A stretch of DNA of 64,000 nucleotides from assembly GCA_019454045.1 (NCBI GenBank), contig SKCR01029092.1:124001-188000 (forward strand), read 5' to 3'. The notes under the pieces were generated by a model that worked only from the letters and a program-made list of their open reading frames with translations, did no database searches and was not told the DNA's origin. The stretch is from Zanthoxylum bungeanum. Lineage: Eukaryota; Streptophyta; Magnoliopsida; Sapindales; Rutaceae. This document shows positions 1-11,600 of this stretch, one piece after another. Positions within the stretch are counted from its first letter, which is position 1, and each line of letters opens with the position of its first letter. Position numbers and translations under genes: made by a program.

Positions 1-547
1 AATCGAATATCTCAGTAAAAGAAACATGTTATTGTAATGTGATTGTTACAACATAATTTTTAAATTAAAAGAAGCTAATGGATTTTATTTTGTATTGTAA
101 AAATGATTTTACAAGACAATGGTATTGTCATGTGTCAAGTAGGCTGGACAAACATAAATTGATATGAAAAGAAACTATAAAAAGAGATTAATATTTTATT
201 GAGGTTAATGAAACAATGATTTTGAACAGATTATAATAGCGTTAAAAGATCTTTATAGCCGACTTAACCCTATGGGAAATGTTTTTGCTTAGTTAGGTAT
301 GTAGAAATGATTCATGGAATCTTTGGTTGATTTGAATCTAAAGTTTAGATATGAAGGGTGAGGTATTTTGGTGCTATGATATTGTACTGCAGGTTAACTT
401 TCTCCTGTTTGCACTTTCAGCTGATTTTGACCATATTGTAACAGTTTGCAGTAGTTGATGGAATTCATTTCTTCATCAAAAATTCATCCATGAACTACAC
501 TTCCAACAATGCACATATATGCACAATAAACAAAGAAATCAAAGTTG
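1..547. other. AT-rich intergenic DNA, nothing recognised
   Basis: No reading frame of useful length, tandem repeat or transposon end is visible in this stretch. It is ordinary AT-rich intergenic sequence to the left of a SINE insertion. Confidence 0.5.
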
Positions 548-860
548 AAATTATAACAAGTTATGGCCAATGAGGTAGTGGCCTCATTGGTAACCCATGT
601 CTCTCACTTGGTGAGAGACATGGGTTCGAGTCCCCACAAAAGTAGTGGGGACTCAAACCTTCCTCTTTAGGAGGAAGAAGTTCTCCTATATGAGAGTTGA
701 TTCCCAAGCTGTGTCTTGGTTGATTTAGAATTTATAAGTCCCGAGCTACGTCTCGGTTGATTTTTGGACAGTGCTATAATTGTATGTATCTAGAATCCCA
801 GTTGATAGTATATTGTAATATATATAGTTTGTAATAATTCAAAAATTATAACAAGTTATG
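548..860 (+). mobile_element. tRNA-derived SINE with perfect 18-bp target-site duplication
   Basis: An 18-bp direct repeat (AAATTATAACAAGTTATG) lies at 548-565 and again at 843-860 and encloses a 277-bp body. The 5' part has the two internal RNA polymerase III promoter boxes. Box A is TGGCCTCATTGG at 579-590. Box B is GGTTCGAGTCC at 623-633, an exact match to the tRNA box B consensus, 32 bp after box A. Between them is a long stem (CCCATGTCTCTCAC / GTGAGAGACATGGG), and a second hairpin follows at 630-654. The tail ends TTGTAATAATTC and is not a long poly-A. Perfect duplications imply retroposition by a LINE machinery and a fairly young insertion. It is not a working tRNA gene because there is no acceptor stem. 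The SINE family could not be named. Confidence 0.88.
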
Positions 861-1150
861 ACAAGGGCCAGCCTGATTCACATGGTCATAGCAGAATATT
901 ATTTATAAAAAATTAGGGCTCTTAGTCTTAGCCATTAATTATCTGAAAGGTATAACTAAAAAAATTGGGTTCATAGGCAGACGTCACGCTATGCTACTTT
1001 GAATATGGCTGAAGCCTAAAGGGACTTGGAAATTAGTTCCATTTGTGTTTTTCTTATGCTTGTTTCAGAACAAAACAGCTACGAAAGTAAGAAAAAAAAC
1101 AGTCCCAGAAATCCAGTAAAAGTTGCAAAACTAATTAAGTGAAATCTAAA

Positions 1151-1237
1151 AGAGGTTCCTTAGCTACTATTTTGTTTGTTTTTATTAGTCATAAAGAGGT
1201 TCCTTAGCTACTATTTTGTTTTGTGTTTATTAGTCAT
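1151..1237. repeat. Two-copy direct tandem repeat, 44-bp period
   Basis: The segment beginning AGAGGTTCCTTAGCTACTAT occurs at 1151-1192 and again at 1195-1237, differing only near a T/G run close to the end of the unit. It is a local tandem duplication with no coding potential. The rest of 861-2250 shows nothing recognisable. Confidence 0.85.
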
Positions 1238-2253
1238 GGGGCACAGAAATGTTACAAACTGAGTATTTTTAATACATGAGAATGCAGGAAACCGGGTATT
1301 GATATCTGGGCTGCTTTCAAATTTAAGTTCTTTTTCGTCTCTTCTGCAGAAAAAAACAAGTAAAATCTAATTATTTTCATGTGCATACTCTTGGTTTTAA
1401 GCTTTTAAAATATGAAATGGAAAATGTTATAAGAATGTGAGATACAATTTAAACACACTTCATATCATTTGCTAATTGCTAGGCTTTAAACTAATCTCTT
1501 GCAACAATATAGTTCTGTTTTTAAACATTCAAATTTACAAGAGTTTCCGGTAACAGTGTTTACACAACTCATCTCAACAAGACCTGGGTAGGTGACTACA
1601 TAGATCAGGAAATTATCAATCGTATACCCACACGCTATAAAAAATACACGAATTCTAGAACTTTGTTAACCGATCCACTCAAAAATTAAAAAAAATGTAT
1701 TAAATTTGGACATATAATTAAAAAGTTATATCAAATATTGGGTATACATATGTTACATAATAGGTGGATATTTGCTACATTTTTCAATCTTCGAGTAAAT
1801 CAGTGAACAAAATTTTAGGATTTATAAATATTTATAAACATGTCAAATATTGAGTGTACGAATGATAATTTTCCTAATTCTTTTAATCATTTCAGAGATG
1901 ATTTATCATGCCTTATGAATAAAATTTGGTAATGAACATTACTCATTACACCCCATTTGATTAAATCTTTGATTAGAATCAATGGATTAACACTGGTCCC
2001 AATAGAGACAATCAAGTCTCAAATGATGTCAGCTACATTTTTTTACAAGAAACCTGAGCCCCAATGAGAGAGATTGATATATGCAAGTGCATAGTTTCAC
2101 TTTCCAAAATCTCTTATCATTCTATTTGTAAAACAAAGAAGAAAAGCAAAGAGAAATGAACAACAAAAATTAAATTAGTTTCAAGAAAAAAGAAAAAGAA
2201 AATGCAGAAATGGGTCAACGCTGGGCCATTAGAAAAATTCCCATAATGTTCTG

Positions 2254-2262
2254 TATTTTATA
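2254..2262 (+). promoter_or_regulatory. Probable TATA box of the MAKR-like gene
   Basis: TATTTTATA lies 97 bp before the ATG at 2359, which leaves room for a short 5' UTR containing the A/G-rich leader just before the start. A TGGGCC element (site II type, bound by TCP factors in plants) lies 32 bp further upstream at 2222-2227. The assignment rests on spacing and sequence only. Confidence 0.45.
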
Positions 2263-2358
2263 CTAGGAAGCATTCAACATCCACAGTTTTAAAAAGAGTG
2301 CAATTCCCTTCATTCATTTCTCACAAACTCATAAGAGAAAAAGAGAGATCTTATTCAA

Positions 2359-3457
2359 ATGGCTGTGAATTTGCTATCATATGATCCTGCTGATGATGAC
2401 TACATTGACATGGAAGTTATCTCATACACCAACATCTTTAGCAACTTCAAAAGCTCTCCTCCTCATCCGAGGGACTTCGAGTTTCAAATGAGTTCAAGTT
2501 GCCCAAAGAAAGAGCCGACAAATTCTCCAGCTGATGAGCTTTTTTACAAAGGAAAGCTCCTTCCTCTTCACCTCCCTCCGCGTCTACAGATGGTCGAAAA
2601 ACTCCTGGAGAACTCAAATTGTGCTTATGATCACAGTAAAGATACATTTGAAGATTTTTATAGCACTCCTTTAATGACAAATGTGGTCACAACATCAACT
2701 ACAACTAGCACTCCATTTGAATCCTGCAATATCTCACCTGCTGATTCTTGTCAGGTTAGTAGAGAGCTGAATCCGAATCACGACTACTTCTTTGAGTATT
2801 TATCTGAAGTGAGTGGATTCATTGGTGATAATATGAAGAAGTCCTGGACCAAAAAGCTGAAGCTGGTAAAGCAACCATCACTGGTTCAAAGCTGAAGGCT
2901 TCCAGGGCTTATCTCAAATCCTTTTTTGGTAAATCCAGTTGCACCGATGAGTCCTCCACAGTTGCCGCAAAAGTTGCTGATGAGGGCACAGCTTCAAATA
3001 TTAAGGAGAGTTTAGAAACTACACAAATGTGGCAAGAAAAAACCATTTGGACAAATTCACAAGGGTAACTGCCAAAAGATTACTGAGAAGAATAGTAGCA
3101 GCTGCCATAGGAGATCATTCTCAATGGTCATCAAACGTCATTCGACAAACAAGTGTTCATCATCCTCTGGCTCTTCCTCTTCTTCAAGCTCAAATGACTC
3201 CAATGGTTTTAATGAGATGAAGTTTCTCAAGAGAAGCAGTAGCAATGCTTATTTAGAGATTGAGAGTTCTATTCAGGGAGCAATTGCATATTGCAAGCAA
3301 TCTCAGGTTCAGCAGCTGATCCATTCAAGAAAGACTCTTAAGTGAAGTTGGTTTCCACTCACTGTCAGCTTTTGAAGATCAAGAAAGAGCAGGCCTTTGC
3401 AGGGGCAAAACAGAAATAAAAAGAGGAAAAACAAGAACAAAGTTCATAAAATTTTGA
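2359..3457 (+). CDS. MAKR/BKI1-type membrane-associated kinase regulator, frame broken by three 1-base shifts
   Basis: MAKR proteins are plasma-membrane-associated regulators of receptor kinases; BKI1, the founder, holds back the brassinosteroid receptor BRI1. Family marks seen here are the N-terminal YIDMEV acidic motif (about residue 15), DFEFQMSS, the conserved ADELFYKGKLLPLHLPPRLQ block, the basic KKSWTKKLKLVKQ stretch followed by KLKASRAYLKSFFGKS, PFGQIHKG, a serine run, and the C-terminal EIESSIQGAIAYCKQSQ segment that matches the receptor-binding end of BKI1. The homology moves between frames with no gap. The frame starting at 2359 hits TGA at 2893-2895, homology continues one base back, returns to the first frame near 3016-3028, and shifts again at 3339-3341 before stopping at 3457. 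All three sites are one-base changes in short runs (GG, AAA, AA), and allowing for them gives about 365 codons, the usual family size. AATAAA at 3533-3538 fits the 3' end. It is either a recent pseudogene or a gene carrying assembly indel errors. The MAKR3/4 subgroup looks closest. Confidence 0.8.
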
Positions 3458-4189
3458 TTGGTTTCTCATGTTTTCATTTTCCAATGTTCTGATTGATGAT
3501 TCAAAAGCAAGAATTAATCCATGATTGTCCTGAATAAAGTTCTATTTCTTTAACATAATAAGAGCTTATGAATTAAGTACTTCTCAAAAGTAACTTAATC
3601 AACAATCTAAGTTGATAGATGTCTTTAATCATACATATACCACATAATTATAATTGGTAGTCAATTTCTCAAGTAAGAAAATGTGACACAAATTGTTCAT
3701 AAGTCAACTGAAATTTTCTTCCAACTCACCCTTATTGCAACAATGCATGTTTCACTTCACAAGATGTATTTTAAAAACAATCCAAAAGATTCAATTAGCT
3801 AAGAAGGTTTGATGTATTTTATATTCATATCTTTCTCTGTAAATGATGAAAAATGTTTTAGAAAATGCTGCCTTCAATATAATGATCAGCTTTACTGGAC
3901 AAAATCTGACTCCAGATTTTAATTTCTCAAATTCAGGTTGTTATTATCCATACAGAGAGGTGAACTCGTTCCACTTCAAAAGATGTTATCCTCTTTAGAG
4001 ATCTCATCTTTCATATTTTAGACACTATTAATTCGGGTAGGAGCAACTTTTATAGGTAAAAAAAATTTGATTAAAATTCTGAATAATTTCAATTTATGGA
4101 GAATATATAATAAGAATGTTTTTACATTGCTTACCTGTAAAGTTAGGATGAATCTAACTTGTTATCAATTCAATGAGCAAACATTGAGG
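3458..4189. other. 3' UTR and AT-rich intergenic DNA
   Basis: The first ~80 bases are probable 3' UTR of the MAKR-like gene, with AATAAA at 3533-3538. Beyond that there is no supported gene, and only short accidental open frames occur. Confidence 0.5.
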
Positions 4190-4318
4190 TCATGGCTCTG
4201 GTGTAAAAAATCAACGACTTATTCTTATTGGGAAATTTCTTCGGGTACGAGGCACAAGTCTCTGAGATTAATTGAGGTGCGTGTAAGCTGATCCGAACAC
4301 CCCGATTATGAAAAAAGA
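4190..4318 (+). mobile_element. Diverged 3' part of a SINE (same family as 6302-6548)
   Basis: The stretch GAGGTGCGTGTAAGCTGATC followed by CGAACACCCCGATTAT and a short A-run (about 4276-4316) matches, in opposite orientation, the better preserved element at 6326-6534. The match extends left to about 4190 (CTCTGGTGTAAAAAATCAACG against the reverse complement around 6435-6460). No clear box A or B or target duplication remains, so the 5' limit is uncertain. Confidence 0.6.
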
Positions 4319-5096
4319 ACATGGTTCCCACGAATTATATATTATTACAAAAGCAACTTAAGTTAGGCAAATACAATCATCATTATGTTGCAACTAATCA
4401 TTGGATAACCGAATTAATTATAAAATGTGATAGCAAAAACCACCCACATGTCTGCCTCTTAGAGCCACTAAAAGCCTTAAATTTTTATTTTTATTTTTTA
4501 AAAAAAATGTTTTAGTATTCGCAAGAATCATTTATTAATTTTTCTTTACATGCAGTGATATAGTTGAATCAAGAATAATTTATTGAGGAAATGAGATCTT
4601 GTCACTGCGGACAAAGCAGGCACAAACAATCTTTAATGTGAATTTGGATTTTGAATTGAATTAAATTTTATACTCTTTTAATAATACTCTTTTAATAGTA
4701 ATGTCAACTTCATATAAATTATTATCCAATATCATAATTTATATACAAAAACAAAACTCTAATAAAATTTAACTCAAAATCGAATCCAAATCGTTTTACG
4801 GTTGCTGCTTTTGAGCCTTATAACAAGAATGGCTTTTTCCCCACCCAACTTTCATGGATATTGTAAGGAAAAAAGGTCAAAAAAAAAAAAAAGAAAAAAA
4901 AAGAGGGCTCAGATACCAGCTGGGACACTCAATTGAATAATTTTGTCCTTTAATTGCTATAAAACTTTCCAAATGACACCAAATTTTGTATTTTATATAT
5001 AGTGCTAGTTAGTTTAACTGGTAAAAATTCTAGAGTGATTCAAGAAATATGACATTTTGAATTTTACTCGTATTAAAATTGGGAAGGAGTACTATG
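4319..5096. other. AT-rich intergenic DNA, no gene seen
   Basis: It contains A-rich runs (about 4870-4905) and a short direct repeat of ATACTCTTTTAATA near 4671-4696. No coding or transposon end structure is recognised. Confidence 0.5.
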
Positions 5097-6268
5097 TAAT
5101 ATTTAGGCAAAAATACAAAAGTGACCCTCTAACTTTCATGTTTTTTCATTTAAGTCCGTTAACTTTCAGTTTTGTCAATTCAGTCCTCTAACTTTCAATT
5201 TTTGTCAATTCAAGGCTCCGTTATAAATTCATCATTGTTGCCGTTACAAATAACGGCAACAGCAAAGTAAACGTACTTTGCCTGTTATTTAGAAAATATA
5301 GGCAGACAGAGGAAGCTAAAGCAAAGTAAACGTACTCTACTTGCATCTTCGAGCTATTTTTTGTCAAAAACACATATCCAAGTTCAAAATGACTTTTTGT
5401 CAAAAAAAATTATAACTAGTGCTAGTAACGAAGATATGTATTTATTATAAGAGATTAAGATAATCAAATGTTTTACCTACTATATTTAGACTCGAATCGA
5501 ATGATTCGATTGTGTTATTTCCAATCCTTCAAAAAAAAAAAACACGAGACGATACATTTTTACACTGTAGTTGATCAGTGGACCCTAGCGACGAGTGTGG
5601 AAAATAATTATACGCAACTTATTTAGCAAAAACTTAATGGTTAGACATTACAATACATGCGATTGCACATAATAAAAAGTATTGGTTGTCATCAAATGTA
5701 ATGCCACATCATCCGAGAATGTCATCATGCCACTCAAAAGATGGAGAAAATCTACCATACAACGGAGGTAGATTTTAGTAAATGACATCAAATGTGATAC
5801 CGCGTTGTATGGTAGATTTTCTCCATCTTTTGATTCGATGGAGAATAACACAATCGAATCATTCAATTCGAGTCTAAATATAGTAGGTAAAACATTTGAT
5901 TATCTTAATCTCTTATAAAAACACATATCTTCGTTACTAGCACTAGTTATAATTTTTATAATTTTTTGACAAAAAGTCATATTGAACTTGAGATATGTGT
6001 TTTTGACAAAAAATAACTCGAAGATGCAAGCAGAGTACGTTTACTTTGCTTTAACTTCCTCTGTCGCATTAATTAAATAACAGGCAAAGTACGTTTACTT
6101 TGCTGTTGCCGTTATTTGTAACAGCAACAGTGATGAATTTATAACGGAGCCTTGAATTGACAAAAATTGAAAGTTAGATGACTGAATTGACAAAACTGAA
6201 AGTTAACGGACTTAAATGAAAAAACATGAAAGTTAAAGGGTCACTTTTACATTTTTGCCTAATATTTA
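5097..6268. mobile_element. Mutator-type foldback (MITE-like) element with ~416-bp terminal inverted repeats
   Basis: A 9-bp direct repeat TAATATTTA lies at 5097-5105 and 6260-6268. The enclosed 1,154-bp body begins GGCAAAAATACAAAAGTGACCCT and ends with its inverted counterpart (AGGGTCACTTTTACATTTTTGCC less an A). The inverted arms run about 5106-5521 and 5842-6259 and stay alignable along their whole length. A 9-bp duplication with long inverted repeats is the signature of Mutator-like elements. No transposase frame is present, so it depends on an autonomous partner. Short open frames inside the arms are not genes. Confidence 0.88.
5735..5831. repeat. Second hairpin nested in the loop of the foldback element
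   Basis: AAAAGATGGAGAAAATCTAC plus CATACAACG at 5735-5763 is the exact reverse complement of 5803-5831. The spacer is 39 bp. This short, perfect hairpin sits in the unique centre between the ~416-bp arms, so the element folds as a hairpin on a hairpin. Confidence 0.9.
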
Positions 6269-6301
6269 ATATGTGTGTATATATGTGTATTAGTAGTAAT
6301 T

Positions 6302-6548
6302 TAGTAACTGGTGTTTTTTTTTTTTGAGTAATCGGGGTATCCGGACCAACTTACGCGCACCTCGATTAATCATCGGGATCTGTGTTCCGTGTTTTCGGAA
6401 GTTTCTCAATACAGATCATAGTAAATTGTTGGCTTTTTATACCAAGAGACATATCCCAAAAAAAATACATATAATAGGATTTGAACCTTAAAACCGGAAA
6501 ATAAATCACAAAGTCCAAAATAACTAAAGATTTTTAATAACTGGTGTT
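6302..6548 (-). mobile_element. SINE on the minus strand with poly-A tail and 14-bp target duplication
   Basis: Flanking repeats TARTAACTGGTGTT lie at 6302-6315 and 6535-6548 with one mismatch. Read on the minus strand, a tRNA-like 5' part has box B GGTTCAAATCC (plus coordinates 6477-6487, exact consensus) and a weak box A (TAGTTATTTTGG). The body then runs through CGAGGTGCGCGTAAGTTGGT (around 6340-6365) to a poly-A tail, seen as 12 T at 6314-6325. It belongs to the same family as the fragment at 4190-4318, in inverted orientation. Confidence 0.8.
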
Positions 6549-7917
6549 GCTCACGTTTTCTACAGGACCATGTGACAATGTCATAATATCACATGGCAGT
6601 ATATGATTAATTCTTAATTTTAGCATATCATTCATGAGGTTTATATAATAGCACCACGTGTTTAGTTGTTCAGTATATGATGCTTGAAGTTTTTAATTGG
6701 CCATTTATTTTTTTATGTGCGTGTAGGGTTGACAATTTGACATAGATTATTTACTCTAGATATATACTGTATGTACTTCAAGAATAACGATCCCAAAATT
6801 TTTTTACTGAACCGAAAAGAAACAAACAAACATTCTGCAATAAAATTGAGATACACGAGGGATAAAATTTCTCCCATCACATTTAAAGGTGTAGGTCTGT
6901 GACCCCTTTCTCATGATGTCAATTGTCCGTTTTAGGATATTGACGGAGGTGCATCGGAGTCCGTGAATTAGGCTCCCGAACAATCCCGCACGGTTTTGTC
7001 CCCTTAGGAGCCTCATCCACGTGGACGTGGCGATTAGTAGACTATACGTCTTACTCTCATTGTGACTCCTCGAAGCTTAAGGATAATTGAGTGGCAGATA
7101 GGTCATGATTGTTACTCGAACTTTAACCTCAAAGAGATATAATTCGAGTTGCAATAAGGTCTATATGAATTTTTTGGTTGTTTAGGGTCCCAATCCATTT
7201 CATTGTACTTGTTTTATTGTGTTTCAAATTCGTGTGAATTAAGTGGGTTTCTTTGGAAAAAAGATAATGTTTATATATCATAAGCCCATGGGACCTACCA
7301 ATTTTCAATAAGGTCATCTCAATCAAGATTGTTACTTTAGCCACCCATATATTTCTATGTACACCCCTTGTCGGAAGAAGGTATATTATGATTATTTTAT
7401 TTTTTTTGGTATTTTTAATGTATTTAGAGTAGTGATTTTGACATTCATAAGGAATTCTAATGACACTATTTTATTTTTTCCCCTAAAATACCCTAACATT
7501 AAAAATCTTCATTCATCAATCATCATCGATTCGATTGTGTTGCCATTCTCCTCGTTATAATATATGTAGTTTGATATAGAATTTGGTAAACCTATAAACT
7601 AATTTATACTTTTATGTACTATCTACCAATTCATTTATCATCTATTTTTCATTATACAAGAATCAAACTCAAAACCAAAGGCTAGAATCATGATTTATTA
7701 TTATTAATCTAAAGATTTTTTTTTGTCTGCCTGCCATGGATTATTAGATGAATTTTAATTAAAAAATTTCTAAAAAAAAAGAAGCATATTCTGTTCTCCA
7801 ATAATTAATTGTTCTTCAATTCTTTATGTTATTATTATGTACAGTCGCCTTGGTGGAGCCCTTTTGCCACGTCATTGTAAATTTTTTTTGTCCAAACTTC
7901 AGACTCTTTGAGTCGAG
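6549..7917. other. Intergenic DNA, no supported gene
   Basis: The segment 6880-7110 is richer in GC than its surroundings and could be an unrecognised repeat fragment, but no ends or duplications were found. Only short accidental open frames occur. Confidence 0.45.
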
Positions 7918-8090
7918 AAAATCTTTGGTGTAACAGTGATACCACGTCATCCATACAACAAGCCAATCATCATTTGCCACGTGTGCTAAAAAGTCAAAAA
8001 ACAACTAAAAAATAGGAAGAAAATTAAACATGTTATTTTTTAATTGGTTAGTGGTACCACGTCATCCATACCACTGTTGCACCAAGATTT
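7918..8090. repeat. Small inverted-repeat element holding three CCACGTCAT boxes
   Basis: The left end AAATCTTTGGTGTAACAGTG (about 7919-7938) is inverted at the right end, CACTGTTGCACCAAGATTT (about 8071-8089), with few mismatches. Just inside each end, in direct orientation, is ACCACGTCATCCATAC (about 7940 and 8055). A further CCACGTCAT lies at 7867 and a G-box-like CCACGTGTG at 7978. It could be a short MITE, but no target duplication was identified. Confidence 0.5.
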
Positions 8091-8638
8091 ACTTCTTCCA
8101 GTCAACCAAGCAATGTCCTTTGTTTTTTCTTCAGAAAATTCTAACAAACCAATGTGTTTTTTCCACCCATTTCATCTTATTTGCCTAAATTTAATCTTCC
8201 AATACACAAGATGGTTACTTCAATTTTCAGAAGATCTGTTTTACGTGGAACTTTCTGCACTGGGTAGGTCCGATAAAAGATGAAATAAATAAAATTTAGG
8301 CAATTACAAATGTAACATGGTGAGGGTACATTTTAAAGTTAGCTACAAGACCTCATAAAATTTTAGTAACACCTTGCAAGCAGCTTCATCTGATTCACAG
8401 CTTGATTCTTGCAAAGAACACCATCTTTATAGCCACTGGCTTGGCCATCATTCCATCCCCAGAACTGATACCTTTCTGGTGATTCAGATATAGCGAAAGG
8501 TGATTAGAGATTAGACAAAAAGCACATCAGGAAAATTATCATATCGGAATATCCGAGTACTTTACGTACTTATTCAGGATACATTGTTCGAGTCTACAAT
8601 CCCAAGCATTCCAATGGTTACACAGACAGACGCACGCA

Positions 8639-11600
8639 TCAAAGGGCATAGATTCGATCAATTTCTGAATTGGAGAAGTCAGACTGATGCCATGAGGTGG
8701 ATCCACTCCTCGTCCTACTCTTCTCCCTCTTCCTCATTGATCGAACCCTCTTAGATTTCACCACATAGTAAGTCATGGTGCCGAGGACCCCGGCCATTAT
8801 CACTCCCCCAACAACCGTAACCAAAATCGCAGCCCACTCATGTCTGCGGCCAACCACTATGTAAGAGGAAGCCATAAATGCCACGGAGGTGCAAACGGAA
8901 GCCAACCACATCAACTTGTTGATAACCTCCACCACCCGTTTCTCTGCTTTTGTCTCACCTCTGACCAGAGTAATTTGAACCACCACAACAGCTAAAGATG
9001 TAAAGAGTGCAATTGCATTAAAAATGAAGAAGATTTTGAAAGAGGCACGGTGGACGACTACAGCCATCCCATTATCATGATCCCCACCAGGCACGGTAAA
9101 TATAGCTGCAAAAGCAACTGTGGCAAATAGTACTGCCACCACAGTCACTGAGTTGGTGGCATTGTTGATCCCTTCGCGGTGGAGTTTCCTGAGCTCTTTA
9201 GAAATATTACTAACATTTTTGTTTGTTCTTCTGGTTTGTTCAAGCTGTGTATGAACATCTTTCTTGATTTGAGTCACGGTTTTTCTCAACTCATCCCTTG
9301 GCTGGTTCAATTCATTAGCTCTGAGAGCACCATAGCGAGCAAGGCAGTCCTTTATGTCTGCGGCTTCTTCTGAGAGGGGAAGCCCTTCAGCTATGTCGAG
9401 AGCTGTTTTGTGGTCTCTGGTTAGTGCATTAACATTGGTGTCAGGGAGGGATAACAACTCGTTCACTATCTGCAAATAAAAGGGGAAATTTCAATACTAT
9501 ACAAAACTTCTCAAAAGAAAGGCCTTTTTCATGAAAATAAAACTGAGTACCAGTGAGAGATTTGAATTTAAAGATGATAATGAGGGAAATGTAGTATAGG
9601 TTAAAAATTTATGCATTGAAACTTAGAGAACAATAAGGCACAATAGTCCAATTTGATATATCACGGCACTGGTTGAACTTTATTTAAGCACACAACACGA
9701 CAACTTCGACTTACATTGTAGACTATCAAAAAGAAATGTAAAACAAACCACTCGGAAGATATACAGAAGATGGACCTCTTGCAGAATAATAGCAAAAGAT
9801 AAAATGTAGCATCAGCCAATGACACCACTTATAGTTGTAAATGAAGAAAATTCTATACCTCTGCTCGTTTTTTCCTGGTGGCTACATGTAATGCTGTGTT
9901 ACCAAACTTGTCAGGAAGCATAACAATAGCAGCATCTGCATCTAGAAGCAATTTCACCACCTCAGAGCTCTGCCCTTTTACAGCCATGTGCAATGCAGTC
10001 TGTCCCTTCTTGTCAGTCCTTCGAGCCAGTTGTGGATCTTTGCTGAGTAATGCTTTAACAACATCTACATGGCCTTGTCGGGCCGCAAAATGCAAAGCAT
10101 TTTTTCCATTGGATCTAGAAATCTCTAACAAGCCACCATCCTTTGATAGCAGTTCATTGACGACAGCAGTATGTCCTCTAGTAGCTGCAGATACAAGAGG
10201 GGTTGCATTTGATGGGCCAGTTGTTTGACTTAAGCTGGGATCATGATCTAGTAACACTTGGACAATGGCTGCAACAAATGAGTAATTATGTGTGTGAGAC
10301 TGTTTGAAGCTCACAAAACCATAACTAGAAATATCACCATTTCATATACTACATTGTTAAATGACAAAGCTAAAATGTAAGACATATCTCATGCTATCAC
10401 ATTCTTAAATGATATCTCATAAAATAACTTTGAAGCTGTGCCGTTGCTGAGAAGATAGTTGGCTGTGCTAAATACTAAATAGTGTCTGACCATACTAGCC
10501 AAGAACATCAATTATACAGGCCCTATAAACCATAATCAAAGATTTTCAATTTATATTCATCTTGCAATTATCACAAAACAGACTTGCAGTATCCACCTTA
10601 ATATTTTTATTAATACGTATCTAAGAAAATTTTCGAGTTCATGGCAACGGCGTTCTTTAAAGTAAACAAATGAATTAACTTAACAGTTCACATGCCATTA
10701 TTTACTATTTTATAACTCTCAAAACTTAACACAATCAAATAAAACATAAATTTAACATCATTACCATGATGGCCATGGACCGCAGCAATATGCAATGGAT
10801 CAAACCCAGACCGGTTCTTCCTTGTAAGACCCTCTTTGGTGGAATACTTTAACAACTCCTTCACAACCTCAATATGCCCTTTATCTGCAGCCGTAAACAA
10901 GGCAGTCTCTCCTAACTCGTTCACCTCATTCACAACTGATGACCTTATCTCCGCAACTTCAGTATCAAAATCAGCCCCGCTTAAAGCCCCCACCATTTGT
11001 GAATCTATGCCATTAAGAATCTGTTTCACTGCTCCCAGATCACCACGTTGAGCTGCCAAATGCAGCTCGGTATCATTATGACGACCCGTCACTTGTTTAA
11101 CATACTTCTTTTTCCCGGTTTGGTCTATGCGTTTGCCGGAGTTGGACAACACCAAAGCTGGCGCTGTTGCTGAAGACGGTGAAGGTGAAGGCGACGGCGT
11201 CAGTGATGACTCACCAATTGAGTTTTGGCTTAATTGTGGAGTCATTAGTCCCTTTTCAAGATCTCTCTCAGCTCCTAAAAACAATAATCATCCAAATTAA
11301 TCAAAACTCATACAAGCAAATAATCAAGAAACTCTCAATCTCTAATCAATCATAGGTTTCCAAAATTTTATTCTATTTAGCTCAAACTAATGAGTCATAA
11401 AAATCTAACAGGTACCCAGAACTTTCTTCAGTTCAAACTGATTAATCACAAAAAATAACAAGTACCCAGAATTTGTTGAGCTCCGATCAATAAAGATTTA
11501 ACTTTTATGATAAAAATGAAATTTTTAGATCAGAAACTTTAATAAACTAAATTATTTCCTTTTATTTAGCCTGAAATAATGGGAGGAGATACTAGATAGA

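Noticed and set aside
579..633. Possible tRNA gene (box A and exact box B).
   Set aside because: No acceptor stem, no plausible anticodon arm in the right place, and the whole is bounded by direct repeats, so it is the head of a SINE.
2880..3341. Introns as an explanation for the frame changes in the MAKR-like gene.
   Set aside because: The homologous protein segments abut without a gap, so no sequence is left over to be spliced.
5221..5866. Open frames in the Mutator-type foldback element.
   Set aside because: They lie in inverted arms, lack similarity to transposase, and have mirror images in the other arm.
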